Position numbers and translations under genes: made by a program. Below are positions 1-10,932 of a stretch of 64,000 nucleotides of DNA, piece after piece. This DNA is from Triticum aestivum (lineage: Eukaryota; Streptophyta; Magnoliopsida; Poales; Poaceae): contig NC_057804.1 of assembly GCF_018294505.1 (NCBI RefSeq), forward strand, positions 249,296,156 to 249,360,155, written 5' to 3'. A model generated the notes under the pieces. It made no database searches. It saw only the letters and a list, made by a program, of their open reading frames with translations, and was not told where the DNA came from. How positions within the stretch are numbered: position 1 is the first letter of the stretch; each line of letters opens with the position of its first letter.

Positions 1-118
1 GGCACTACCCCGACATCGACACGACACCCCGACCCCCCGACCCCGAAACAGCACCCCGACCCCGACACGGCACCCCGACACCGACAGGACACCCCGACCA
101 CCGACACCTCCGGAAAAG
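1..118. repeat. Degenerate CCCCGACAC-type tandem repeat
   Basis: The first 118 bases are a C-rich run of imperfect units such as caccccgac and ccccgacac. They lie upstream of the TNP2-like gene inside the CACTA element. From 119 to 530 I see only AT-rich leader sequence with no convincing coding potential. Confidence 0.7.
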
Positions 119-532
119 GTGTTCTTTGGCCTTCCAGAGGCCGACGGGGTCATATATTTGTGAATTATTAGTTAGGTCATATATTTTTCGATTTTGTTAT
201 GAAAAACATCATATATAATTGTGTTGATCGTGTAGTTTTAAATGTGCAGTTGTTTCATCGCTGCGAGGTTTGGTGTTCGACGACCTCGCCATGCGTTTGA
301 CGAGCTCTGCCCCTTCGTTCGTGGGTGAGCACAAATGACAAGTCCTCCCCCCCATTAATTATTTGATCTATTCCGATGAAACTTGATAGCTAGCTATATA
401 TGTGTCTTGAATCATCAGTATGCATAACCAATATGTGTCTCCCGTTCAAATGCGTCATAGTTATAAATATGCATGCATTTGCATATTTATAACCTTGATT
501 CTTTCAAATTGTCCAACGCTATCCATGGACAG

Positions 533-750
533 CCCGAGTATGTGTAGATTGGGTTCGTTTTCCCATATGCTTTGCTCCGGATCCGACGCATATATTTCGT
601 CAGTGCCTCCCCTATTGTTCTCCGGGTACACATCCTCTCTATTTATTGCAGAGACGTGTATCAGGAGAACATCGGGGAGGTGCTGCCAAAATTTTGCGTC
701 GGATCCGGAGCATAGCATGGGAAAATGAACCCAATCTACACATACACGGG
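533..750. repeat. Inverted repeat (about 100-bp arms) upstream of TNP2
   Basis: The left arm is 533-639 and the right arm 651-750, separated by a loop of about 11 bases. The reverse complement of the right arm matches the left arm through the blocks tgtgtagattgggttc, ttttcccat, gctccggatccgacgca and cctcccc, with scattered mismatches. A transcript would fold into a long imperfect hairpin just before the transposase coding region. It explains the mirror-image open frames on the two strands here, which are not genes. Confidence 0.85.
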
Positions 751-881
751 TGGGATTAGGACCTATCATTACCTATTAGAGTGTAGGTTGCATGGACGTA
801 ATAAAATTGACAAAGTAGATCAACTGATGAATATATACATGGTGAATTACATATATAATTGTTGTGTGTCCAGTAGCTCTA

Positions 882-3800
882 AAAGTCAAGATGAGTGACC
901 GTTCTTGGATGTATACCGGTCACACTGGTCAGAACAAATGGAGCGTTGAATGGTTCACAAAAACTAAGGGGTTTGTGCAAGCTGCATTTGCAAATGGCCA
1001 AAAGAAAACCTGGTGCCCCTGTTTCTGGTGCGGCAATTGGGAAAAGAAGACAGAGGCTGAAATGGGCAAACACCTGCAGAAGAGTGGTTTTACGCCCGAT
1101 TATACGGTGTGGACATTTCATGGTGAGTCTGCCCAACGTGACCAAGCTGAGGTGGATCGTCGTTGCACCGACGAGCATGGTACCGGGACGGAAAACATGG
1201 TGCAAGGCTATGATGATGCTCGGGATTCGGACGAGGAGATGGAGGAATCTGCAAAGGCCTTCAATGAAATGTTGGAGTCTTCGAAACGTCCGCTCCACGA
1301 GCATACTGAGCTTTGTCAGTTGGATGCCATCTCACAAGTAATGGATCTGAAGGCTCAGTTCAACTTGGGCAGAGAATGCTATGACGCAATTATGACAATA
1401 TTTGGACGCTTTCTACCCAAAGTCCATGTAATGCCTGCAAACCTGTACTAGTCGGACAAAATCCTCCATGCACTGAAGATGCCCTATGAGAAGATACATG
1501 CCTGTGAGAAAGGATGTGCCTTATTTAGGCTTGACTATGCGGACTTGAACTATTGTCCCATTTGCAAGTCTTCCAGGTATATTGTGGTAGACAACGGTAT
1601 GGGTGAGAAGACACAGACCAAAATCCCCGTTAGTGTTCTTTGGTATATGCCAATCGTACCAAGACTTCAACGTCTTTTCATGGTCGAAGAGACGGCCAGA
1701 CAGATGACATGGCACAAAACAGGCAAAAGAACCGAACTAGATGCAGATGGGAATCTGATGATGGTACACACATCGGATGGTGTTGCGTGGAAAAAGTTTG
1801 ATGAATTACATGCTGACAAAGCGGCAGATCCGAGGCATCCTCGAGTCGGCATCAGCACGGATGGGTTCAGTGTGTTTGGTATGACGGCAGCCCAATACAG
1901 NNNNNNNNNNNNNNNNNNNNNNNNNNNNNNNNNNNNNNNNNNNNNNNNNNNNNNNNNNNNNNNNNNNNNNNNNNNNNNNNNNNNNNNNNNNNNNNNNNNN
2001 NNNNNNNNNNNNNNNNNNNNNNNNNNNNNNNNNNNNNNNNNNNNNNNNNNNNNNNNNNNNNNNNNNNNNNNNNNNNNNNNNNNNNNNNNNNNNNNNNNNN
2101 NNNNNNNNNNNNNNNNNNNNNNNNNNNNNNNNNNNNNNNNNNNNNNNNNNNNNNNNNNNNNNNNNNNNNNNNNNNNNNNNNNNNNNNNNNNNNNNNNNNN
2201 NNNNNNNNNNNNNNNNNNNNNNNNNNNNNNNNNNNNNNNNNNNNNNNNNNNNNNNNNNNNNNNNNNNNNNNNNNNNNNGTTGATAATTCCAGGACCCAAC
2301 TATCCGGGCAAAAATATGAATGTGTACATGCAGCCGCTTAAGGACGAATTGCAAGAAGCCTGGGATAATGGGTTCAGGACATACGACGCCTTTAGCAAAC
2401 GGAACTTCATAATGCGTGTCTGGTACATGTACTCGACGCATGACTTGCCGGCGTATGCGCTATTCGTTGGCTGGTGTGTGCATGGAAGGTTCCCGTGCCC
2501 CACATGAAAGGGAGCTCTTGAGTTTCGTTGGCTTCAGGCCGGTCGCAAGTTTTCTTGCTTCGACATGCATAGACAGTTCCTGGATCCTCGCCATAAGTTC
2601 AGGAAAGACAAGAAGAACTTCATCAGGGGTAGAGTTGTCAAAAACTCTGCACCACCTGCATTGACAGGCCAACAGACCCTGGATCAGTTAAACACTCTCG
2701 AGCCAGATCCACAACGTCCAGGGTACTTCAAGGGGTATAATACTAAACACGTGTGGACTCACAAAACATGCTTATGGGATCTGCCTTACTTCAAAGACCT
2801 CCTTTGCCCACACAACATCGACGTGATGCACACTGAGAAGAATATCGCCGAGGCACTTTTTGGTACATTGTTCGGCATAGATGGGAAGTCAAAGGATAAT
2901 ACTAAGGCTAGAGTCGATCTGGAGGCGCTATGTGATAGGCCGTTACAAAACATGAATGAACCAAAAGGAAAGCAGAACTGGACGAAGCCAAAGGCATGGT
3001 TCAATCTTGGAAGGCCAGCTATGAGGGAAATTCTCTTGTGGGTGCAACAGCAGTTGATGTTCCCCGATGGGTATGCAGCGAATCTAAAGAGGGGAGCGAA
3101 TCTTGATAAACTGAAGATATTTGGTCTCAAGAGTCATGATTGGCACATATGGATTGAGCGGGTAATGCCGGTGATGTTGCGTGGCTTCATCCCTGAGGAT
3201 GAATGGCTAGTACTTGCAGAACTCAGCTATTTCTTTCGTGTTCTTTGTGCGAAAGAACTATCGCCTGGCGTGCTAGAAGAAATGGAAGAGTTGGCGCCGG
3301 AGTTGATCTGCAAGTTAGAGAAGATCTTTCCACCGGGCTTCCTTAATCCAATGCAGCATTTGATTTTGCATCTCCTGACCGAGGCAAGATTGGGCGGGGC
3401 CCGTGCAAAATCGTTGGTGCTACCCAACTGAAAGGATGCAGAAGACGCTTCAAGAAAAATGTAAAAATAAATGTAGAATTGAAGCATCGATGGCTGAGGC
3501 ATTCATCACAGAGGAGGCGGCAAACTTCGTAACAGCGCACTACGAAGCCAAAAATCGTCATTTGCATAATCCGAAGCCTCGGTACAATGTTGATGAGCCT
3601 AAAAAGGGTGGATCCAACCTCAGCCTATTCAAAGGAAATCTCGCACCAGCTAGTGTTTCACATCCAGTATCTTTCGATAACAAAGAATGGCGGACCATTT
3701 CGTTGTATATCTTCAACAACCTGATAGAAGTGCGGTCGTACATCGAGTATGTTCTCGGTACATTGTTTCGCAACTTCTATTTCCTTTGAACTACTCTTAT

Positions 3801-4832
3801 TCCTGGATATGTCATACAGTCGATATGTCGCCATATTCTCGTATGGAGCGGAGATCCAAAAGGATTCCGTCGAAGAGTATGAGCTTCTCGCAAAGCAAGG
3901 AGGTGGCTATCCCGGTTTCATCTCTTGGTTCAAACAAACGGTAATTTCTATTAGACAATTTCATTTCATTCGCTAATTTGTGCATAATGCAACAATCCTT
4001 TCATATTAAACTTGTAGGCTAATTCAGAGTCTATGGACGCCGAATTGAGACAAGTCGCTAATGGTTTTGACTATAAGGTCCGTTCATTTGACAAGTACGA
4101 CATCAACGGGTATCGCTTTCGTACGTATGGCAAAGAGCTATCTATGGCCGACCGAAAGTCAACAAATTGTTGTGTATCTGCTATCGGCGAAGGAGGTACC
4201 GAGTATTATGGGAGAGTTGAAGCAATTTATGAACTTCTGTTCTATGGTGAAAACCCACCGAATGTCATAGTCTTCAAATGTTATTGGTTTCAGCCGAAGG
4301 AGACTAGAAGGACTCATGAACATGTAGGGCTAGTTGAAATCAACCAAAGCACTCATTTAGATGTTCCTGATGTCTATATTATGGCTCAACAGGCGACCCA
4401 AGTATTCTATCTACCGTGGGCCTGCCAAACTAATCCAAATCTGAAAGGTTGGGATGTCGTTTATGAAGTGCCGCCACGTGCTAGACTTTCTCCCCAAAGG
4501 AAGAGGATTATGAACGTCACATTAACCCAGACACATATGAAGGAGAATTCTTCCAAGAGGCACGTCTTTCCAAAAAGCGTTTCGAGAACCGCTATACTTC
4601 ACCCCAAAACATTGAAGTAGACAACGACAATGAATCTGATATCACCCCAGAGGAGGAACAAGAAGAGCCGGAACAAGAAGAGGTTACTGTTGCGGATGAC
4701 CTGTCAATGCTTGACCGATTACGTCAAGGTGGCCTTGCACATGTTGATGCCAATGAACCCTATGAGCCCGTCATTGATTATAGTGATGATGATGATTATG
4801 CATTTATTGATGATACTGATCGAGATTATTAG
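882..4832 (+). pseudogene. TNP2-like CACTA transposase (broken)
   Basis: This is the main CACTA transposase, which recognises and cuts the element ends. An N-terminal transposase-associated region carries Cys-rich CPCFWCG (about 1005-1030). It is followed by a TNP2 block with CEKGC and CPIC (1505-1570), the central catalytic part partly lost in the N gap, and a C-terminal DUF4218-type block ending near 3745. Further exons (about 3805-3940 and 4018-4832) encode a DUF4216-type region with VGLVEINQSTHLDVPDVYI and an acidic tail ending DDTDRDY at 4832. Splice sites at 3941 (GT) and 4016-4017 (AG) fit. Breaks: in-frame TAG at 1449 (looks like CAG to TAG), TGA at 2505 with the same frame resuming, a frameshift near 3400 and another near 4497. 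It is unlikely to make full-length protein, and the gap prevents a complete assessment. Confidence 0.88.
1901..2278. other. Assembly gap (378 N)
   Basis: The run of N falls inside the TNP2-like gene. Its length may or may not be real. The reading frame on both sides is the same if the length is taken literally. Confidence 0.99.
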
Positions 4833-5048
4833 TAGTGTCAGGTATTACATTTTTTTATGTTGTACTTGATGATGATACACTTAAGTGATACACTTAAGTA
4901 TTACTTCATGTCGGTCTTTTTTTATGTTGTACTAATTTCGTTTACTGTTTGTCATGGCAGGTGTTGAAAGATGGTGGGAGCTGGTCGGGAGTGTGGTCTG
5001 AGGTCTTCCATTCCAGACGCACCTCTCCGCAGAGCGTTGCTGGACAGT

Positions 5049-7417
5049 ATGGCCACACCGCCGGGCCCTTCTTCTTCGACCGCGGTGCCCAGCAGGGGAC
5101 GAGGTAGGAAGAGAGGAGGTGGGGCACGTGGTCGTGGGAGAGGAGGTAGGGTGACTGCTACGTCGCCTTCCTCGCCGCCACCCCCAGCTGTTTCACCCGA
5201 GCACGTGACTGCTAGGGTGGACTCGTCCGAGGAGGAGGCTACATGGACTCCGGTCCACGAGCCTCCGGTCCACGGGTCTTGGGCCCACGAGCCTCGGGTC
5301 GACTGGCCTTCGGCCCACGAGAGTTCGGCCCACGTGACCCCAGAGGAGCACATGTCCGGATGGGGTACCTGGCCGGATCAGCCCGAGGAGCCGAGTGGCC
5401 ATGCTGATGATGGCGGGGAGTCGACTGATCTTGAGGAGGAGGGGGCACCGTCTACCAGTGTGGTGCTACACGGCTCCCGTGCGTGCCGGTGACCCGCGAG
5501 TAGAGGTGGTTGATTTTCCCTGATGGGGAGAGGTACGTAAGTGCATTTAATATTTTTGTACCTTGTGCATTCATGTTTTTTCAAATAACTAATGCGTTGG
5601 CCTTGTCATGCTGCAGGGGTTGGGACCACCATCATAGTGTCCACCGGCCCAACTCCGTCCTTGGAGTTCTTTGCCGGCAAAACTTCCCGGGGTTTGTCAC
5701 GTTGCCTGGTGAGGGTCGGCTTCCAGAGCTTGGATTGAGCTGGGAGCACTACGTGGCTGCCCCGGCCCCGCCGGATGAGATTATCGACGGTGTTGTGTGC
5801 GACACGAGGGCAGACATGGTGATCAGAAAGTTCTGGGTAATTTCTCCTTTACACATTTAAAAATCTTCAACTAGCTAGTTATTAATTGTACTAATCAATA
5901 TTGTCTCATTTGATTGCAGACATTCTACAGGTGTGAGGAGGGATACGAGGAGGATGCGGCACATGTTATCGAGAACGTCTGCAAGCGCCTACTCCAGAAC
6001 TTACGGCACGAGGCTCGGGTGCAGGATGTTCGAGACTACTACGCCTTGCGTGGTATCAAGAAGACCAAGCCGGCGTGCCACGATAAGTTCCTGAGTAAGG
6101 AGCAGTACATGAAGGTAATTCTTAAGGCCTTCTCTACTTAAGTTCCTTCATTTAGTAATTCTTAGCCGTAGCGCTCAAGTTTCTATTTGCTAACTTAGGC
6201 GCCTCCGAGATGGTGTGCGGATCGGATGGATTGTTGGGAGGTGTTGGTCGATGAGTGGTGCTCAAAACAATGGCTAGCCCTCCACAACGAGGCCAAGGAC
6301 AAACGTGCCCAAATGGAAGGTGTGCCACACCATCAAGGCAGCTCCAACTTATATCTGTTCGGGCGCAACTGGGTATGTGGTTTTCTTCATGATTCATGCA
6401 ATTCATTCATCATGCTAGCTTGAGCCCTTTAATTACTAATTTTCATTGTTTCTCTCTTTCAGGCACGCTACAATAAGGCGGGTAAGGTGCCAGAGGTGTA
6501 TGACCTGTATGCCATGGCCCACACTGCCTCTTTCAAGAAAGTCAAGGCTTTCTCTCAGTCTGACCTCGATGATGCAAAGAACTTCACCAACATCTCCTCC
6601 CATAACAAGCTCGTGAGATATAGAGATGAGGGGAAGGCGAGGAAAGGGGAGGACTTTAACCCGAGCCAGGGTCCCATTGATCCAGAGCTGTTGATGATAT
6701 CTGGTGGCGGGAGGTCCCATGGCTCCATAGCCATTGGAGATGGATTTATCCGTTGTCCTAGCACTCTCCCGGAGATCAAGGCACGCCAGTCGAGCTCCGC
6801 TCCTGAGATAAGGCCTCGTGAATGGCCAGTGCAACTCGCCATCAAGGTTAGTGATACGTACTCAGTTATCTTTCTCCATTACATTGTGTGCGCTTCCATC
6901 AATGATTACAAATGGTCATGTGAGTGGTGTTGCAGGCTTCTATACAGAGTGAGAGAGATAGAACGGAGAAACTTCTGGCGGAGGCGGCGGAGAGGCAGCG
7001 GGAGTTGGAGGAGAGGACGACAAAGATGATGGAGGAGGAGAGGGCACGGAATGACATGCAGGCAAGGGCCATGTACGAGCTCCTTGTGGTAAGTTTCTTC
7101 TGCAGATTAGCCAAAACATTCATGTAGTGTTTGTCTCATTACTAACTAGTATGACTGAGTCGTCAAAACCAAATGTGCAGTCTGTGTGCGAGAAGACAGG
7201 TCAGACCGCTCCGCTGATGCCAGTGATTGCTCCTGGGACCACGGTGAGTTTTATTTGAATGGACATTACTTGCTAGTCTTAACATTTGAGTGTCATCATG
7301 CTAACAGGACATTGGAAATGATCTTTGGTGCAGCGTAACTCCAGACAAGCATCGCACGATCCTTCTCCAGCTACCGACACGAGCCACCCCGCTCCTACAC
7401 CTCCTGGATCTTGGTAA
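5049..7417 (+). CDS. TNPA/TNP1-like second CACTA protein (Transposase_24 type), 8 exons
   Basis: This is probably the accessory CACTA protein that binds the subterminal repeats. Exons I infer: 5049-5532, 5617-5836, 5920-6114, 6199-6372, 6463-6846, 6936-7088, 7181-7243 and 7334-7417. All introns have GT and AG ends, and exons 3-8 are each a multiple of three bases. Exon 1 starts MATPPGPSSS and encodes a basic RGRGRKRGGG stretch and a VH/HESSAH acidic region. The middle exons hold the conserved blocks with SVHRPNSV, FYRCEEGYEEDA, GSSNLYLFGRNW and YDLYAMAHTASF. Exon 6 (SERDRTEKLLAEAAERQREL) is a clear coiled coil. The protein ends PTPPGSW at TAA 7415-7417. Exon 1 seems to carry two one-base indels (near 5465 and 5519), because the frame shifts out and back there. 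Otherwise the gene looks intact, unlike its TNP2 neighbour. The start codon is uncertain; 4971 is an alternative. Confidence 0.8.
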
Positions 7418-7479
7418 GTTTATCTAGTGTTTTGCTTAACACATGCATAAAGACCTAGACTTAGCTTTATTTCCTCCAA

Positions 7480-8190
7480 TGCTTACCATAATGACCTAGA
7501 CTTAGCTTCTTCTCCTCCAAAATGACTTAATAATCTTACTGACCTCCAAAACCATCCATTTTACCTAAGTTAGCTCTAAAATGACCCATTTTACCTAGGT
7601 TAGCTTATAAATGATCCAGTTCATCCAAGTTAGCTCAAAAATGACCCATTTTACCTAGATTAGCTCCTAAATGATCCATTTTACCTATGGTAGCTTTAAA
7701 ATGACCCATTTCACCTAGGTTAACTCCAAAATGACCCATCTTACCTAGGTTATCTCATAAACGATCCATTTCAACTAATTTAGCTCATAAACGATCCATT
7801 TCACAAGTTAGCTAAAAACGATCCATTTCACCTAAATTAGCTCTTAAATGATCCATTTCACCTAAGTTATCTCAAAAAGATCCATTTCAACTAAATTAGC
7901 TCATAAATGATCCATTTCACCTAAGTTAGCTCAAAAACGATCCATTTCAACTAAGTTAGCTCATAAATGATGCATTTCACCTAAGTTAGCTAAAAAACGA
8001 TCCATTTCACCTTAGTTACTTAAAAAACGATCCATTTGACCTTAGTTAGCTCATAAACGACCCATTTCAACTAAGTTAGCTCATAAATGATCCATTTCAC
8101 CTTAGCTAGCTCATAAACGACCCATTTCAACTTAGTTAGCTCATATATGATCCATTTCACGTAAGTTAGCTCATAAATGATATACTCTTC
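7480..8190. repeat. Minisatellite, unit about 30 bp
   Basis: Over 20 imperfect head-to-tail copies of a unit like gatccatttcacctaagtta plus gctcataaat lie between the TNPA-like gene and the CACTA right end. The left copies (from about 7480) are more divergent; those from 7750 to 8180 are more regular. No coding potential is seen. Confidence 0.92.
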
Positions 8191-8275
8191 TTGTTCTAGT
8201 CTTCTTCTTGTTCTACTCTTCTTGTTCTAGTCTTCTTCTTGTTCTACTCTTCTTGTTCTAACTTTCTTATTTTTC
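8190..8275. repeat. Short tandem repeat of cttcttgttcta
   Basis: A pyrimidine-rich tandem array alternates cttcttgttctagt and cttcttgttctact, directly after the minisatellite. From 8276 to about 8590 there is AT-rich sequence with several tgtatgttgga-like repeats and no gene. Confidence 0.85.
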
Positions 8276-8594
8276 ATTTTGGAGACTTCATTCACTTGAC
8301 GAAAGCTTGCATAGATGGAGTGCTCCTTATCCCTTTCTCTGTTTCTTTTGTATCGTTGAACTATGCATGTATCGTTGGATGAAACTGTTGTAATATATAT
8401 GGTTGGATGCCTCTATGTTGAACTTGTTATGTATGATGGAACTATGCATGTAATATATATGGTTGGATGATGAAGTTATGTGTTGGATATCTTATATGTT
8501 TGCTCTGTAATGGCCTTTTGAAATATATCTATATATGTCATATATATTTGTGATGAAAATTGTTGGATTTAATAAAAAACAGATAAAAGAGCCA

Positions 8595-9140
8595 ATATGC
8601 AGGCTCTTTGCCGTCTGCCACCGACGGCAACGGGCTCTTTGTCGTCTGCCGCGGACGGCAAAGAAGACACGTGGCATCTAGCTGTGCTTCCTGGGAGCTG
8701 ACCCATTTGGTCAGTCTGCCTACAGTGGCAGACGGCAAAGACTTTGCCATCAGTGGCGGACGGCAAAGAACCTGCACTTTGCCATCACTGGCAGACGTCA
8801 AAGAACCTGCCATGTAGTGACGTGTAGATGACATCATACAGCGGACGGCAAAGACACTAGAAATTTTGCCATCAGCAGCGGACGACAAAGGCCTGCCGTT
8901 AGCCACTTAACGTTCTGACAGCGCAATTATTGCCGTCCGCTCTCTTTGCTGTCCGCCACAGACGGCAAAGGGCCTTTGCCGTCAGCCGCCAGGAAGCAGA
9001 CGACAAAGTAGCTGTTTACCGTAGCCTACTTTGCCGGAGCCTTTTGCTGTCCGCGACTGACGGCAAAGGCCTTTGCCGTCTGCCGTTCATGCCTTTGCCG
9101 TCCGCCGTGGCAGACGGCAAAGTAGTTGATTCCTGTAGTG
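8595..9140. repeat. CACTA subterminal repeat zone and right terminal inverted repeat
   Basis: The motif tttgccgtc (or its complement gacggcaaag) occurs many times in both orientations, for example at 8610, 8650, 8730, 8757, 8845, 8945, 8960, 9060, 9075, 9095 and 9110. Such subterminal arrays are the binding sites of TNPA-type proteins in En/Spm elements. The terminus itself is 9126-9140. Confidence 0.92.
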
Positions 9141-10025
9141 TAAGCACATAGAGAGGAAACTTGATATTATTGCAATTCCTACAAGCATATGTTCCTCCCT
9201 CATAATAATTTTCAGTAGCATCATGAATGAATTCAACAATATAACCAGCACCTAAAGAATTCTTTTCATGATCTACAAGCATAGAATTTTTATTACTCTC
9301 CACATAAGCAAAATTCTCCTCATTCGGAATAGTGGGAGTATCATAAGAGACTCGAATACTATAAATTGTTTCCACATTAAAAGAGTAATGTTCAGAAAAA
9401 GGGTAATCATAATGATGACAAGTTTTATAAATATAATAATCACTACTTTTTATAGCATAAGTTTCATCGCAATAATCATCATAAGTAGGAACTTTGTTCT
9501 CATCATAATCAATTGAAACCTCTTCCAAAATAGTGGATTCATCACTAAATAAAGTCATGACCTCTCCAAATCCACTTTCATAAATATTATAAGATTCAAC
9601 ATCGTCCAAAATAGTGGGATCATTACTTCCTAAAGTTGACACTCTTCCAAAACCACTTTCATCAATATAACCATCATAAATAGGAGGCATGCTATCATCA
9701 TAATAAATTTGCTCATCGAAGCTTGGGAGGCTAAAAATGTCATCGTCATTAAACGTAGCACCCCCAAGCTTGGGACAAACATTAATTGCAGCAAATATAT
9801 TCTCAAACATGTCATTCTCATCAAACATAGCAACCCCAAGCTTAGGTCTTTCATATCATAAGCATAATCACTCTCATCAATAATAGTATGGATAGCACCA
9901 ATAGTATAGCAATTATCATCATCACAATGAGTAATAGGAGAAACATCATTTGGGATGGATACCTTTCTACCTTTGCTTCTCCATCTTTTCTTTTTCTTCT
10001 TTACATCATGTGTGGGTTTAACCAT
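9141..10025 (-). pseudogene. Acidic ORF of the gypsy internal domain (truncated by CACTA)
   Basis: The reading begins with MVKPTHDVKKKKKRWRSKG (10025) and, after a frame change near 9840, continues MFDENDMFENIFAAINVC down to 9141, where it runs into the CACTA end. The product is rich in D, E and Y and has no recognisable catalytic motif. A repeated phrase, CPKLGGATF after KDLSLG, hints at internal duplication. A similar protein segment (NYYERGT...LYV) is present in the related element near 20950-21000, so this is a family-specific reading frame rather than chance. Function unknown. Confidence 0.55.
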
Positions 10026-10142
10026 TTTCTTTGAGCTCCTTATAAATGAGATTGGTTGAATAGAAAGCTCCTCCTCGTTACCTGATTCATCATAAGAAAT
10101 AATAGGAGGATATTGGGAAGTCTCTTCCCTTTCATTAGTAAT

Positions 10143-10874
10143 CTATTCATCTTCTATTTGCTTTCTTTTCTTTATATAATTGGCAATATAAGGATTTTCA
10201 ATGCAATTCACCGCACAATACATATAAGTTTTCTCTAGATCAATATCAAGAAATTTCTTAAGGTTAAATTCTAGAATATGCATAGTTGCACGTTTCATTT
10301 CTTCATAACCTAAAAGCAAACTAAGTTCTTTATGATGTGCAAGGGAAATCAAGTCATCATAGTTTTTGGACACGATTCGATCATGGAACAATTTGCATCG
10401 GAGATTTAAATGACCATGTTCATTGCAAAGTTCACAAGTACGGTGAAGAAATTTTAAATTTTCAGCACTCACATCTAGCCTTTCTTGCAACCATTTAGTT
10501 TCTAAATACTTATGCCTCTTGCAAAATCTATCTTCCCTATTTGGTGTGTACTTGCAAACTCTATGCACTCCACAAAAATTGACATGATTATAAGAGACAT
10601 TTTCATCATGACTAGTGTAATCACAATTAGTACTATGGATATTCAAAGAGTTCATACTAACAACATTGCAATCATGCTCATCATTCAAATATTTAGTGCC
10701 AAACATTTTATAGACTTCTTCTTCTACCATTTGAGCACAATTTTCCATCCCATCATTCTCATGAAAGATATTCAAAAGATGACGCGTATGAGGCAAACTC
10801 AATTCCATTTTTTGTAGTTTTGTTTTATAGACTAAACTAGTGATAAAACAAGAAACTAAAAGATTCGATTGCAA
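10143..10874 (-). CDS. Family-specific ORF after the primer-binding site (243 aa, function unknown)
   Basis: A 243-codon open frame starts 30 bases downstream of the primer-binding site, in the place where gag is expected. It contains a Cys/His-rich stretch, CELCNEHGHLNLRCKLF (about 10425-10375 on the minus strand). This loosely resembles a zinc knuckle but lacks exact CX2CX4HX4C spacing. The rest is rich in H, N, D and K. I see no capsid major-homology region and no pol motifs. It most likely belongs to a non-autonomous gypsy family and may encode a degenerate gag. Confidence 0.5.
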   Translation of the reverse strand: MQSNLLVSCFITSLVYKTKLQKMELSLPHTRHLLNIFHENDGMENCAQMVEEEVYKMFGTKYLNDEHDCNVVSMNSLNIHSTNCDYTSHDENVSYNHVNFCGVHRVCKYTPNREDRFCKRHKYLETKWLQERLDVSAENLKFLHRTCELCNEHGHLNLRCKLFHDRIVSKNYDDLISLAHHKELSLLLGYEEMKRATMHILEFNLKKFLDIDLEKTYMYCAVNCIENPYIANYIKKRKQIEDE

Positions 10875-10904
10875 GATCTAAAGATATACCTTCAAGCACT
10901 CACC

Positions 10905-10922
10905 TCCCCGGCAACGGCGCCA
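10905..10922 (-). promoter_or_regulatory. Primer-binding site (TGGCGCCGTTGCCGGGGA)
   Basis: The site lies ten bases inside the 5' LTR boundary on the minus strand. A nearly identical site occurs in the element ending at 23669. It fixes the element orientation. Confidence 0.85.
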
Positions 10923-10932
10923 GAAAAGAGCT

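Larger units (their letters stand above)
1..9140 (+). mobile_element. CACTA (En/Spm) DNA transposon, left end outside window
   Basis: The right end is explicit: bases 9126-9140 read ttgattcctgtagtg, which is the inverted terminal sequence CACTACAGGAATCAA. A dense zone of short TTTGCCGTC/GACGGCAAA subterminal repeats precedes it. Inside are two plus-strand transposase genes in the usual CACTA order, TNP2-like then TNPA-like, followed by a minisatellite. No matching left terminus is seen before base 1, so the element starts upstream of the window. The flanking trinucleotide TAA at 9141-9143 is the expected position of the 3-bp target duplication. The element sits in the internal domain of a minus-strand gypsy element that continues at 9141. 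The subterminal motif resembles wheat Jorge-type families, but that name is tentative. Confidence 0.93.

Noticed and set aside
420..769. Mirror-image 102-codon frames on both strands
   Set aside because: They are explained by the inverted repeat at 533-750, not by genes.
4952..5353. Minus-strand frames opposite exon 1 of the TNPA-like gene
   Set aside because: They are shadows of a GC-rich, repetitive coding exon. The plus strand continues through well-defined introns and exons.
7480..8190. CRISPR-like array
   Set aside because: The units are continuous tandem repeats with no unique spacers, inside a plant transposon.
8538..9151. Open frames on both strands containing repeated ADGK/VADGK peptides
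   Set aside because: They are translations of the CACTA subterminal repeat.
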